From a virus, in the IMG/VR virus record IMGVR_UViG_3300033997_000567, positions 1 through 44,338 of that record: a stretch of DNA of 44,338 nucleotides. One strand, 5' to 3'. The notes beneath the pieces are model-generated. The model had not been told where the DNA came from and made no database searches. It was given only the letters and a program-made list of their open reading frames with translations. The position numbers and the translations under genes are program-made. Below, one piece after another: positions 7,205 to 13,280 of the stretch (positions within the stretch are counted from its first letter, which is position 1; the number at the start of each line of letters is the position of its first letter).

Positions 7205-7522
7205 CTATTGCTCGCTGGCGTCCAGCTGGGCGGCTGCCAGCGCCCCGGCACTGTGCAGGCGGCGCGCTACGCTGGCGCTGATGGTTATTTCGTGGCGCGG
7301 CACGGCGAGCAGTGGCGCCGATCCGTGCTGGCCAAGGGCGTGGGCGTTGAGGATGAGCAGGCTCATGGCTTCGGCCATGCTGCTGAGGCCGTGCCAGGCC
7401 ATGAGGTCGGCCAGCTGTTGGCGGGTGCCGGGCGGTGCCGGCAGGCGTAGATCCTCGATGCCCTTCTGGCGGCGGCGCTCGGCGGCTTCGGCCGAGCGTT
7501 GCTGGGTGCTTTTCGCGCTCAT
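7205..7522 (-). CDS. putative ribbon-helix-helix-like regulator
   Basis: 105-aa protein starting MSAKSTQQRSAEAAERRRQK. The segment LRLPAPPGTRQQLADLMAWHG followed by AEAMSLLILNAHALG has the strand-helix-helix spacing of ribbon-helix-helix (Arc/CopG-like) proteins, and PRHEITISASVARRL follows. DNA binding is an inference from that pattern. The ATG at 7522 overlaps the stop of the upstream gene (ATGA), so the longer frame to 7600 is rejected. Confidence 0.55.
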   Translation of the reverse strand: MSAKSTQQRSAEAAERRRQKGIEDLRLPAPPGTRQQLADLMAWHGLSSMAEAMSLLILNAHALGQHGSAPLLAVPRHEITISASVARRLHSAGALAAAQLDASEQ

Positions 7523-8178
7523 TGGCGTGGCTCCCTGGCTGGCCAGGTGATGCCGCCCCGCTGGCAGAGCGCCTTGAACATCCGCCCACCCAGCCCGCAC
7601 GTGCGCAGGGCGCTGCGTTCGCTCAGGCCGATTGCCTGCAGGCTACGCAGGCGCTCGATGTGGCGCTCACAGGTGGCGGCGCCCAGGTTGCTGAGGGTCA
7701 GGTTGATGACACCATCGTCGCGCCCGTCGCGGAAGCGGAAGCCTTCGACCTCGGCCAGGCGCTGGAGCACCTTGCGGCCAATGCCTATTTCGCGGGAGGC
7801 CTGGGTGACGTTCATGCGCTGGGCGAGGGCCTTGATGCTGGCAATCTCGGTCGGGGTGAAGCGCCGGGCGGCGATGCTGCGGAAGGTGAAGCCATGGTCG
7901 CGGGCAAAGTCGCGCAGGGTTTGCGCGGCAATGCCCTTCATCTCGCTAACCTCCTGGGCGCTGTGGTTGATGCCCAGCTCCCGCAGCTCGTCGCGCATGC
8001 TGAGCAGCTGCCGGTATTCGGGCAGGCCTCGGCTTCTGTTGCTCGGCGCCTTGGCTGCCGTGTAGCGCCTAGGTGGCAGCGGGGCGATGCCCTGGAAGCC
8101 GGGCAGTACCTGCACACGCCCGCCGGCGGCGAGGAAGTGTTCTACCTGCTGCTGCAGGCGCTGTTCGTGGGCACTCAT
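7519..8178 (-). CDS. putative DNA-binding phage protein with repeated HTH-like segments
   Basis: 219-aa basic protein starting MSAHEQRLQQQVEHFL. Two regions read as helix-turn-helix units: AQEVSEMKGIAAQTLRDFARDH (about residues 74-95) and FTPTEIASIKALAQRMNV ... ASREIGIGRKVLQRLAE (about 107-143). A third may lie near the end (LSERSALRTCGLGGRMFKAL). It is probably a DNA-binding regulator, but no family is certain. The ATG at 8178 follows AGGTG and overlaps the stop of the preceding gene. The frame stays open upstream to 8787, but there the composition is low-complexity. Confidence 0.6.
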   Translation of the reverse strand: MSAHEQRLQQQVEHFLAAGGRVQVLPGFQGIAPLPPRRYTAAKAPSNRSRGLPEYRQLLSMRDELRELGINHSAQEVSEMKGIAAQTLRDFARDHGFTFRSIAARRFTPTEIASIKALAQRMNVTQASREIGIGRKVLQRLAEVEGFRFRDGRDDGVINLTLSNLGAATCERHIERLRSLQAIGLSERSALRTCGLGGRMFKALCQRGGITWPAREPRQ

Positions 8179-8444
8179 GCCGACACCTGCGGGCGCTCGC
8201 CGCGCTCCAGTTGGTCGGCCAGCCAGCGGGCTTCGCGGTAGCTGCGGCGGAAGCCCAGCACGCGGCCGGTGCCCAGCTCGACCACGCGCACCATGCCGCG
8301 CCCGGTGTCGACCACCTGGGTGCGGTAGGGCTGTTGCGCAGGAGCGGCACGGCGCTCTTCGAAAGCAGCGCGGGCCTGGTGGGCCAGCTGCAGGGTTTGG
8401 GCGAGTTCCAGGATGCTTTCCCGGGCCATGGTGAGCATGTTCAT
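8175..8444 (-). CDS. hypothetical phage protein (89 aa)
   Basis: 89-aa protein starting MNMLTMARESILELAQTLQL. A helical N-terminus is followed by a small beta segment (GMVRVVELGTGRVLGFRRSY) and a helix (REARWLADQLERG). GAGGTGCCCC precedes the ATG. It overlaps the next gene by 4 bases. Function unknown; it is the first tightly coupled gene after a 370-base gap. Confidence 0.6.
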   Translation of the reverse strand: MNMLTMARESILELAQTLQLAHQARAAFEERRAAPAQQPYRTQVVDTGRGMVRVVELGTGRVLGFRRSYREARWLADQLERGERPQVSA

Positions 8445-8814
8445 GGGGCACCTCGTTTGGTTGCGTGCATAGGTCGCCGCCCTGGCCGGAAGCAGACACT
8501 TCCGCAAGGTCAGCCGGCAAAGGCGGCGGCGTATGGATGCTGATGGGAGGGTGTATCGGGGAGCGGCCTGGCCAGCGGCTGGACACCCATGCCGCACCGC
8601 CAGCCATGCCGTTCTCCGATCCACCCTCGCGGTTGGACGGCCTGCTTTTCGCCCCGGCGCAGGTACCGGTGTAGGAGGTGCTGGAAGACCTTGGCTGGAA
8701 GCGCTTGCTACCCAGGAAACCACTTGGGACCGCCTGGGATTGCTCTGTCGGCCAGCGTGCCGCGACCGCCTCCCGTTTGCCGGGCAACCGGCGACCCGCG
8801 AGAGGGCGGGTGAT
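8445..8814. other. 370-base stretch without a convincing gene
   Basis: Lies inside the leftward early operon between the 68-aa and 89-aa genes. On the minus strand two frames stay open across the whole stretch and run into the downstream genes. One carries peptide strings such as REGGSENGMAGGAAWVSS and HPPISIHTPPPLPADLAE that remind me of the Ash/Icd-like open frames annotated in other prophages. No ribosome binding site plus start stands out, and the composition is proline- and serine-heavy, so I do not call a gene. It may be a regulatory leader or an internal RNA element. Confidence 0.4.
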
Positions 8815-9021
8815 TCAGTCGAGCTGGATGTTGGCTTTGCCTGGTTCGCGGATGGCCTTGTGCAGCTCACGCTGCAGCTGGCCGATGGCCCAGGTAGTGG
8901 CGAGGATGGCCGCCTCGCGGCAGGTCGCGCCGTCGACCTCGAAGCCTTCGACGCGAATCTCACCCTTCGTGACGGTGATGGTTCCGGTGCGCCTGATGCG
9001 CATGGGGGCTACGTTGTTCAT
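8815..9021 (-). CDS. hypothetical early phage protein (68 aa)
   Basis: 68-aa protein starting MNNVAPMRIRRTGTITVTKG. It begins with a beta hairpin (TITVTKGEIRVEGFEVDG) and ends with a helix (EAAILATTWAIGQLQRELHKA). GGAGAGCGCA precedes the ATG at 9021; the longer frame to 9069 lacks a comparable site. It is the first securely called gene of the leftward operon. Function unknown. Confidence 0.6.
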   Translation of the reverse strand: MNNVAPMRIRRTGTITVTKGEIRVEGFEVDGATCREAAILATTWAIGQLQRELHKAIREPGKANIQLD

Positions 9022-9087
9022 TGCGCTCTCCAGTTGTGCATCCCAATGCGCCCTGTTTCCAAGGCGCATCAGTGATGCTGTCGCTCA

Positions 9088-9312
9088 TCAAGGCGCCATG
9101 TTGCCCGCTGCTGATTGCAGGGCATGGGCTTGCTTGTGTGGCTGCGGGGCTTCCTGTTCACGCCGCTCGATCAGCGTTGCGGCGTGGTCATCGGTCAATA
9201 CAACCTGCTGCGTACAGCCCCTGGCGCCGATTGATGTAGGCACACAGCAGGAGGTAAGGCGCTCCTCATAGCCGAGGCTCAGAGCACTATTCGATTCGGT
9301 TTTACTCGCCAC
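9088..9312 (-). CDS. possible first gene of the left operon (74 aa, GTG start)
   Basis: 74-aa frame beginning at a GTG (MASKTESNSALSLGYEERLT) and ending HALQSAAGNMAP. Codon choice looks natural and the frame sits correctly between the left promoter leader and the 68-aa gene, but the ribosome binding site is weak. It lacks the arginine-rich N-terminus of lambda N-type antiterminators, so I do not propose that role. Confidence 0.4.
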   Translation of the reverse strand: MASKTESNSALSLGYEERLTSCCVPTSIGARGCTQQVVLTDDHAATLIERREQEAPQPHKQAHALQSAAGNMAP

Positions 9313-9555
9313 ACCGTCCGGGTCATTCGCGCGGTTCGGTCAGCACCTCGCACTGTCCTGCAGCATCCTCAGTTCGCTTACGGATCAGTGCGCCGGTCGC
9401 CGTCAGGCGTGGCGTTTGTTGCTTCCCCTGGATTCATTTTGCCCGCCAGGAGACCGCTCGGGCTGCCTCGCCGGTTGCCCGGCTAGCTGTTCATGGCGCT
9501 GGTTGTTAAAGAGCGGTGGCCTGGTGGCGTGCCGGTGTTAAGCGGCGTGAAAAGA
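9313..9555. other. leader of the leftward early transcript
   Basis: About 240 bases between the inferred left promoter and the first possible gene. It contains the boxA/hairpin element at 9470-9515 and only very short open frames. The length and content fit an untranslated leader that carries antitermination signals. Confidence 0.5.
9470..9515 (-). promoter_or_regulatory. nut-like site: boxA plus hairpin
   Basis: On the minus strand, CGCTCTTTAACA (9515-9504) matches the ribosomal-RNA/lambda boxA consensus. About 20 bases downstream, GCCGG-GCAA-CCGGC (9483-9470) forms a 5-bp stem with a GNRA tetraloop, the architecture of boxB. The order boxA then boxB, within about 80 bases of the left promoter, is that of a lambda nut site. 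A transcription antitermination role is inferred; the cognate N-type protein is not identified. Confidence 0.6.
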
Positions 9556-9584
9556 ACATTAACCGCCGGTTTCTTTGTGGTCAA
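9556..9584 (-). promoter_or_regulatory. left early promoter PL
   Basis: On the minus strand TTGACC (9584-9579), a 17-base spacer, and TAATGT (9561-9556) form a near-consensus sigma-70 promoter reading left. One operator (9559-9573) covers the -10 box and the other (9586-9597) abuts the -35 box, so repressor binding would shut it off. Confidence 0.75.
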
Positions 9585-9597
9585 TACCGGCGGTTAA
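9559..9597. promoter_or_regulatory. left operator region OL (two repressor sites)
   Basis: Two copies of the operator found beside cI: TTAACCGCCGGTTTC (centre 9566) and, on the other strand, TTAACCGCCGGTATT (centre 9590). Their centres are 24 bp apart, as in the lambda operators, and they flank or cover the left promoter elements. Binding by CI and the Cro-like protein is inferred from sequence identity with the right operator. Confidence 0.8.
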
Positions 9598-9646
9598 TTA
9601 AATTTGCTCAGATTGCCCTTGATGAGGCTTGGCCTAAATTGGAATA

Positions 9647-9662
9647 CTGTATATGCGTACAG
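9647..9662 (+). promoter_or_regulatory. LexA (SOS) box upstream of the DUF1654 gene
   Basis: CTGTATATGCGTACAG fits the CTGT-N8-ACAG LexA box of gammaproteobacteria. It ends 14 bases before the start codon and lies just after possible promoter elements TTGATG (9619-9624) and AATACT (9643-9648), 18 bases apart. LexA would therefore block this promoter until DNA damage. Confidence 0.7.
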
Positions 9663-9676
9663 CAAAAGGAGGGCGT

Positions 9677-9985
9677 ATGGCCAAGCAGAAAGCGCAGCAG
9701 CAACCCCGTGAACTGACCGCCCTGGAGAAGCTGGGGCTACGGGTGAGCGCGATGATCAACTCGCCGAAGGCGCAGTTGGACAGGCAGGTGACGATTCACC
9801 GGATGGACACTGATCCGGACGAGGCCTGGCAGGCGGTGCTGGATTTGCTGATGGAGGAGGATGCGCTGGAGGTGACGCTGAACGACGACGGTTCGGTGAC
9901 GCTGAGGTGGGCGTTGGTCGGGGAGGGTGACCAGGTGGTGGAGGAGGGAGAGCTGGTGGCGGTGGAGGGGGAGGCGCCGTTCTGA
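9677..9985 (+). CDS. DUF1654 family protein, SOS-regulated
   Basis: 102-aa acidic protein. The core LTALEKLGLRVSAMINSP, then VTIHRMDTDPDEAW and a final LEVTLNDDGSVTLRW are the hallmarks of DUF1654, a small family of Pseudomonas and its phages with no established function. The ATG at 9677 follows AGGAGGG. The gene stands alone on the plus strand between the left promoter and the convergent membrane-protein gene, behind a LexA box, so expression on DNA damage is expected independently of CI. Confidence 0.8.
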   Translation: MAKQKAQQQPRELTALEKLGLRVSAMINSPKAQLDRQVTIHRMDTDPDEAWQAVLDLLMEEDALEVTLNDDGSVTLRWALVGEGDQVVEEGELVAVEGEAPF

Positions 9986-9996
9986 CGCTTCTTTGC

Positions 9997-10452
9997 TCAG
10001 TCAGCTGTTAAAGCTGCTCGAGTTCTACGGAGGTTTTCCGAGAATGCGGTGAAGGTTTCGGTGAATTTCCTGATCAAGGGATCGTTAGCTGGACGGCCGG
10101 GGCGACCTTGCTGTTGAAAATCAGCCCCGGTCATTTCCATTTTCAGATCGAGCGCATGGCGCCAAGCGTCTGCCCAAAGGAGATCGCGATTCCTGTCGCA
10201 CTCACCTGACAGGGTCTTCAGGTGATGAAGTAGCATAAGCCCCTCCTTGGCTGCTGTTCCCTCTGGGAACAGCCAGTATGCAGCCGCTGTTGTCCTGATT
10301 TCGCCCAGCGCAGCTTCAATTGCATCAAGGCGAGCAATCTTATGTGCCAGTTGCTCTCTCTTTTGCGCTGCGTTATCGGTTCGAGACTGCTTGTAAAGCG
10401 TCCAGCCGGAAACGATCAGCGCAATCCAGGCAGGAATGTCTCCAAAATCCAT
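9997..10452 (-). CDS. small membrane-anchored protein of the cI operon
   Basis: 151-aa protein with one predicted N-terminal membrane helix (IPAWIALIVSGWTLY, about residues 6-20), followed by a charged coiled-coil-like region (KREQLAHKIARLDAIEAALG) and a soluble helical tail. It starts 4 bases after the stop of the DUF4325 gene and lacks its own clear ribosome binding site (the region reads CCTCC, the opposite of one), suggesting translational coupling. An in-frame TTG at 10500 is an alternative start. It is the last gene of the presumed lysogenic operon and converges on the DUF1654 gene. By position it resembles lambda rexB; any effector role is inference. Confidence 0.7.
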   Translation of the reverse strand: MDFGDIPAWIALIVSGWTLYKQSRTDNAAQKREQLAHKIARLDAIEAALGEIRTTAAAYWLFPEGTAAKEGLMLLHHLKTLSGECDRNRDLLWADAWRHALDLKMEMTGADFQQQGRPGRPANDPLIRKFTETFTAFSENLRRTRAALTAD

Positions 10453-10456
10453 AAAT

Positions 10457-10780
10457 TTAGGAGGCCCGAGCACGATCGATGTGAAGCCAAATCTCGTCAA
10501 TCAAGCTCGGTTCCTCATTCGAGATGAAACGCAGCTTTTGGTGCAACTGCTGAGAGGAAAAGCGACGATTTCTGACCAAGCCACCGAAGGCCTCTTCCAA
10601 GAATGAGGATCCATAACCCATTGCCCCATCCAGATCTATCTCAACCAGGTCATGCTGCTGCAATAGCGGAATCAAAAGGTCTTCTCGGAAGACCTCGCCG
10701 GAAAAGTTGCCGTCAGCACGGTACCTACCCGCTGGGTATTCGCTGAACCGTTCAGTGACTACTAGGCGTGCCACGCTCAT
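10457..10780 (-). CDS. STAS-like DUF4325 protein
   Basis: 107-aa protein. The segment LVEIDLDGAMGYGSSFLEEAFGGLVR (shown only in part: DLDGAMGYGSSFLEEAFGG, about residues 49-67) is the core motif of DUF4325, a STAS-like fold that is typically encoded beside or fused to GHKL ATPases. It overlaps the ATPase gene by 29 bases, with AGGT ahead of its ATG, so the two are translationally coupled. By analogy with partner-switching systems it may bind the ATPase and pass on a signal. The partners and output are unknown. Confidence 0.8.
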   Translation of the reverse strand: MSVARLVVTERFSEYPAGRYRADGNFSGEVFREDLLIPLLQQHDLVEIDLDGAMGYGSSFLEEAFGGLVRNRRFSSQQLHQKLRFISNEEPSLIDEIWLHIDRARAS

Positions 10781-11846
10781 TTTCTGCTACCTGCGAAACG
10801 GAAAGGGGTATAGACCATTGCACGACGGTGCCCATTATAGAGCGTTTATAGCTCAGTTCGCGGGCATCAGTACTATCCTCCCGATAGTCGAAACGAATGC
10901 CACCGGCGTTGCTGTGCACCGTTAACAAACCGCCCAGATCCATCGCTGCGGCGGCAATATTTCTGAGACCCTTGCCTCGATGGTCCTGTTCAGTTCTTGT
11001 TCTTCCGATTTCGAAAGCCCTACGAACCATACGCATGTCTTTCTTGCCCTTGGAGACAGCAAGGGTAACTAGGTCACCAGCTTCCTCAGACCAGCTACGC
11101 GGCAGGCTCCTAGGGATGCCTATACCGAGGTCACAGAAGTTGACATGCAACCAATCGTCCAGGACCTCGGCAAACATCCACCACCTCCTGGCATCAGCTT
11201 CGGCGATGCCGCTAAGACGGTCCCCTCGGGCTTCGATGTAGGCGTGGTGGATCGAGTTGTCCATCGCCTCTTCAACGCCTACAACAATTTTTCTGAACGA
11301 GCTCGGGATCTGCTTCTTAATGCCCTTCAATATTGGGTCAGCTTGGATCGGATCAACCTCTATCCCTGTAGCAAATCGCCAGTGGTAGACATCTCGGTCA
11401 GCCTCCGTTACCTCCAGGCGGTGATCCTTTTGGAGAAGCCGCAGTAGGCCAATCTGCTGAAATACCTTCTCAACGTTCTCATCCTTTGGATAGGTGCACG
11501 TCAGGTCACATCGCCCATGCAGGCTTCTCACAAGACGATCAACCTCAGCTACCAGGAGCAGGGTTCCGCAGCTATGGACTTTTTTGGTCCGCTTGAAGTT
11601 GATGATTAGCTTCTTGTTTCGAAGGGCTTCCTTCCGGAGGTTCCTCAGAAAGCGTGCCATCTCTAGGTGACACTGTGGACTCAGCAGGGCCAGCTTTTCA
11701 GGAGCAAACAGTTCCAAGGGCCTAGGCTTTTTCGTGTTACTTGAGGTGACCCTTTTCTTGACTGGCCGATGGCGCAGGCGTTCGTTCAGTCGGTTGCGTG
11801 ATGTGCGGATGAGCCTTAGTCGTCCCTTTTCGCTCAATCGCTTCAT
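10752..11846 (-). CDS. GHKL ATPase with N-terminal STAS-like region
   Basis: 364-aa protein. A basic N-terminus is followed by a STAS-like region (about residues 45-140; KLIINFKRTKKVHSCGTLLL). The C-terminal half is a histidine-kinase-like ATPase: N box EEAMDNSIHHAY (Glu192, Asn197), G1 box DLGIGIP (Asp239), and a GKGL lid motif (291-294). There is no phospho-acceptor histidine domain, so it resembles anti-sigma kinases and similar ATPases rather than a sensor kinase. I start it at the ATG at 11846 behind AAGGAG, 47 bases after the cI stop. It would be co-transcribed with cI in the lysogen. By eye this region is more AT-rich than its neighbours, which suggests later acquisition. Confidence 0.8.
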   Translation of the reverse strand: MKRLSEKGRLRLIRTSRNRLNERLRHRPVKKRVTSSNTKKPRPLELFAPEKLALLSPQCHLEMARFLRNLRKEALRNKKLIINFKRTKKVHSCGTLLLVAEVDRLVRSLHGRCDLTCTYPKDENVEKVFQQIGLLRLLQKDHRLEVTEADRDVYHWRFATGIEVDPIQADPILKGIKKQIPSSFRKIVVGVEEAMDNSIHHAYIEARGDRLSGIAEADARRWWMFAEVLDDWLHVNFCDLGIGIPRSLPRSWSEEAGDLVTLAVSKGKKDMRMVRRAFEIGRTRTEQDHRGKGLRNIAAAAMDLGGLLTVHSNAGGIRFDYREDSTDARELSYKRSIMGTVVQWSIPLSVSQVAENERGTPSSH

Positions 11847-11893
11847 ACGAGCCTCTCCTTGAAGGCCTTGGATGCATGACCCACCACTCAGCT

Positions 11894-12787
11894 CTATAGC
11901 TTCTGGGCGTTCCACACCAGCAAGACCCTGGCATGAATGGCGACCTCGTCGGTATTGACGACGCGGTCCTTGTGTTTGGGGTTGTCGGAGATCAGCTCCA
12001 GCTTGCCGTCGCCGGCGCTCTGCAGGCGCTTGATGTAGAGCATGCCGTCCCAGGTGATGACGTAGACGCCGTCGCCGATAAAGTCGGTGACGCCGCGGTC
12101 GACGATGACCGGGTCTTTGTCCTGGATGGTGGGCGCCATGGACTGACCCCAGCCGCTGATGATCGCCAGGTTGGCTGGCGAGGTGTAGTCCAGGCCCAGC
12201 TTCTCCAGCTGCGGCGCGCTGACCACCACGTTGCGCATGAAGTCGGTGTAGTCGGCCGGCACCTGGCCGTGGCCCATTGAGCCGCGCACGTCGTACTGGG
12301 GGATCAGGATCTCGTCCGGCTTGAGGCGCGAACCGGAGAAGTCGGCGGCGATGACGTTGCCGGTTTTCGACTCTGCCAAACTGTCCGTAACGGCTTGAAG
12401 CAAACGCTCTTGCGCCTGTCCGGTAAGGGCCTTTCCATGCTTCTGCAGCATCATCATTACCTGAGCAGCCGCTGACTCCTTTGCAGTGCTCTGGCCGTAC
12501 TGCTTTTCCTGAATAACAGCCCCCGAGATCGTCTCAATCTCCTGCGCGAGACGAGGGCTGAATTTACCTACAGGCTCCCCGATCAGCCGAGAAAGGACGG
12601 CTGCGAACTTTGCATTTAGAGGATTCACGCCGTTCAGATACATGGCGACGCCGGCCGGAGACATCTCTGCGGCCTCTGCCAGCTTTGCCTGGGTGAGCCC
12701 TAATGCATTCTTCCGAGCGATGAAGAGGGCCTTGGCCGCGTCGCACTCGGCTTTCAGCTCGGGTGAAAGTTCTTTCTTCTTGGTCAT
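11894..12787 (-). CDS. cI: CI-type prophage repressor (S24 autoprotease)
   Basis: 297-aa repressor. The N-terminal helix-turn-helix (LTQAKLAEAAEMSPAGVAMY, about residues 31-50) would bind the operators at 9559-9597 and 12801-12861. The C-terminal LexA/CI-type peptidase has the catalytic Ser in GWGQSMAPTI and the Lys in YIKRL. Autocleavage stimulated by RecA, and so SOS induction, is expected for this family. No ribosome binding site precedes the ATG at 12787; the -10-like TACATT lies only 8 bases upstream, so the transcript may be leaderless, as lambda cI is from PRM. The in-frame TTG at 12796 is rejected. Confidence 0.93.
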   Translation of the reverse strand: MTKKKELSPELKAECDAAKALFIARKNALGLTQAKLAEAAEMSPAGVAMYLNGVNPLNAKFAAVLSRLIGEPVGKFSPRLAQEIETISGAVIQEKQYGQSTAKESAAAQVMMMLQKHGKALTGQAQERLLQAVTDSLAESKTGNVIAADFSGSRLKPDEILIPQYDVRGSMGHGQVPADYTDFMRNVVVSAPQLEKLGLDYTSPANLAIISGWGQSMAPTIQDKDPVIVDRGVTDFIGDGVYVITWDGMLYIKRLQSAGDGKLELISDNPKHKDRVVNTDEVAIHARVLLVWNAQKL

Positions 12788-12827
12788 GGGTGCCAATGTA
12801 AACCGACGGTTAATGGATGTGCGTCAA
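12787..12827 (-). promoter_or_regulatory. candidate repressor-maintenance promoter PRM
   Basis: On the minus strand TACATT (12800-12795) could be a -10 box placing the start of transcription at or next to the cI ATG. The -35 side is poor (TTGACG is present but 21 bases away), as expected for a promoter needing activation by CI bound at the middle operator. The operator centred at 12806 overlaps it and would give autorepression. Confidence 0.45.
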
Positions 12828-12861
12828 CCGCCGGTGTTGTTGTTTGGGTAACCGCCGGTTA
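12801..12861. promoter_or_regulatory. right operator region OR (three repressor sites)
   Basis: Three related palindromes lie between cI and cro: AACCGACGGTT (centre 12806), AACCGCCGGTG (centre 12831) and TAACCGCCGGTTA (centre 12855, a perfect 13-mer). Centre spacing is 25 and 24 bp. The third covers the spacer and -10 box of the right promoter, the first overlaps the cI promoter. This is the lambda three-operator design; which protein prefers which site cannot be told from sequence. Confidence 0.82.
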
Positions 12862-12865
12862 ATAT
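12837..12865 (+). promoter_or_regulatory. right early promoter PR
   Basis: TTGTTG (12837-12842), a 17-base spacer and TAATAT (12860-12865) form a strong sigma-70 promoter reading toward cro. The operator centred at 12855 sits inside it. The transcript would start near 12872 with a leader of about 26 bases. Confidence 0.75.
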
Positions 12866-12897
12866 CTTCGGCATGGATTCACCATTGAGGCCATGAG

Positions 12898-13104
12898 ATG
12901 AAGAAGACCCCCTTGTCCGAGCTAGTTGATGCGCGCGGCCAAGCTGCAGTGGCAAAGGCTCTCGGAGTGAGCCCTCCAGCCATTGCAAAAGCTCTCCTCG
13001 CAGAGCGCGCCATCAACGTCACTGAACACGACGACGGCACCCTCACTGCGGAGGAAGTTCGGCCGTTCCCATCGCAACCAGCCAAGCAACCCAGCGCCGC
13101 ATAA
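12898..13104 (+). CDS. Cro-like repressor (YdaS-type)
   Basis: 68-aa protein with one helix-turn-helix (GQAAVAKALGVSPPAIAKAL, about residues 14-33) and a short tail. Position and orientation opposite cI, directly after PR, make it the Cro counterpart; the fold type is that of YdaS-family proteins. It would bind the same operators and favour lytic growth. GAGG lies 7 bases before the ATG. Confidence 0.85.
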   Translation: MKKTPLSELVDARGQAAVAKALGVSPPAIAKALLAERAINVTEHDDGTLTAEEVRPFPSQPAKQPSAA

Positions 13105-13108
13105 CCCC

Positions 13109-13142
13109 GCGCCACGTTTTGGCGCGAGCTGAAACGTGGCGC
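13109..13142. repeat. 11-bp inverted repeat downstream of cro
   Basis: GCGCCACGTTT (13109-13119) and AAACGTGGCGC (13132-13142) form a perfect 11-bp stem with a 12-base loop, immediately after the cro-like gene. There is no T-run, so it is not a simple intrinsic terminator. It may be an RNA element equivalent to tR1, or a protein-binding site. Confidence 0.6.
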
Positions 13143-13280
13143 GCAACCAGAGGGACAAGCCGAGGCGGCGGGGTTCCGACCTTTACAGCCGGGCGCGCGG
13201 GCCAGTTGCCGGCGCGGCGGTAGAGCAAGAAGAAGGGGGCGGGTGTGTCCATGCCTCCACGATAACGACAGGAGCAGAGC

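Noticed and set aside
6539-7450. 303-aa plus-strand open frame in the early left region
   Set aside because: Antisense to three tightly packed leftward genes with good ribosome binding sites; Gly/Ala/Val-rich shadow.
9300-9372. Arginine-rich minus-strand frame (RTVRGADRTARMTRTVWRVK) as an N-type antiterminator
   Set aside because: Arginine-rich as N proteins are, but only about 25 codons, with no clear start or ribosome binding site.
13109-13142. Intrinsic terminator after cro
   Set aside because: The stem is strong but no T-run follows, so it is listed as an inverted repeat only.
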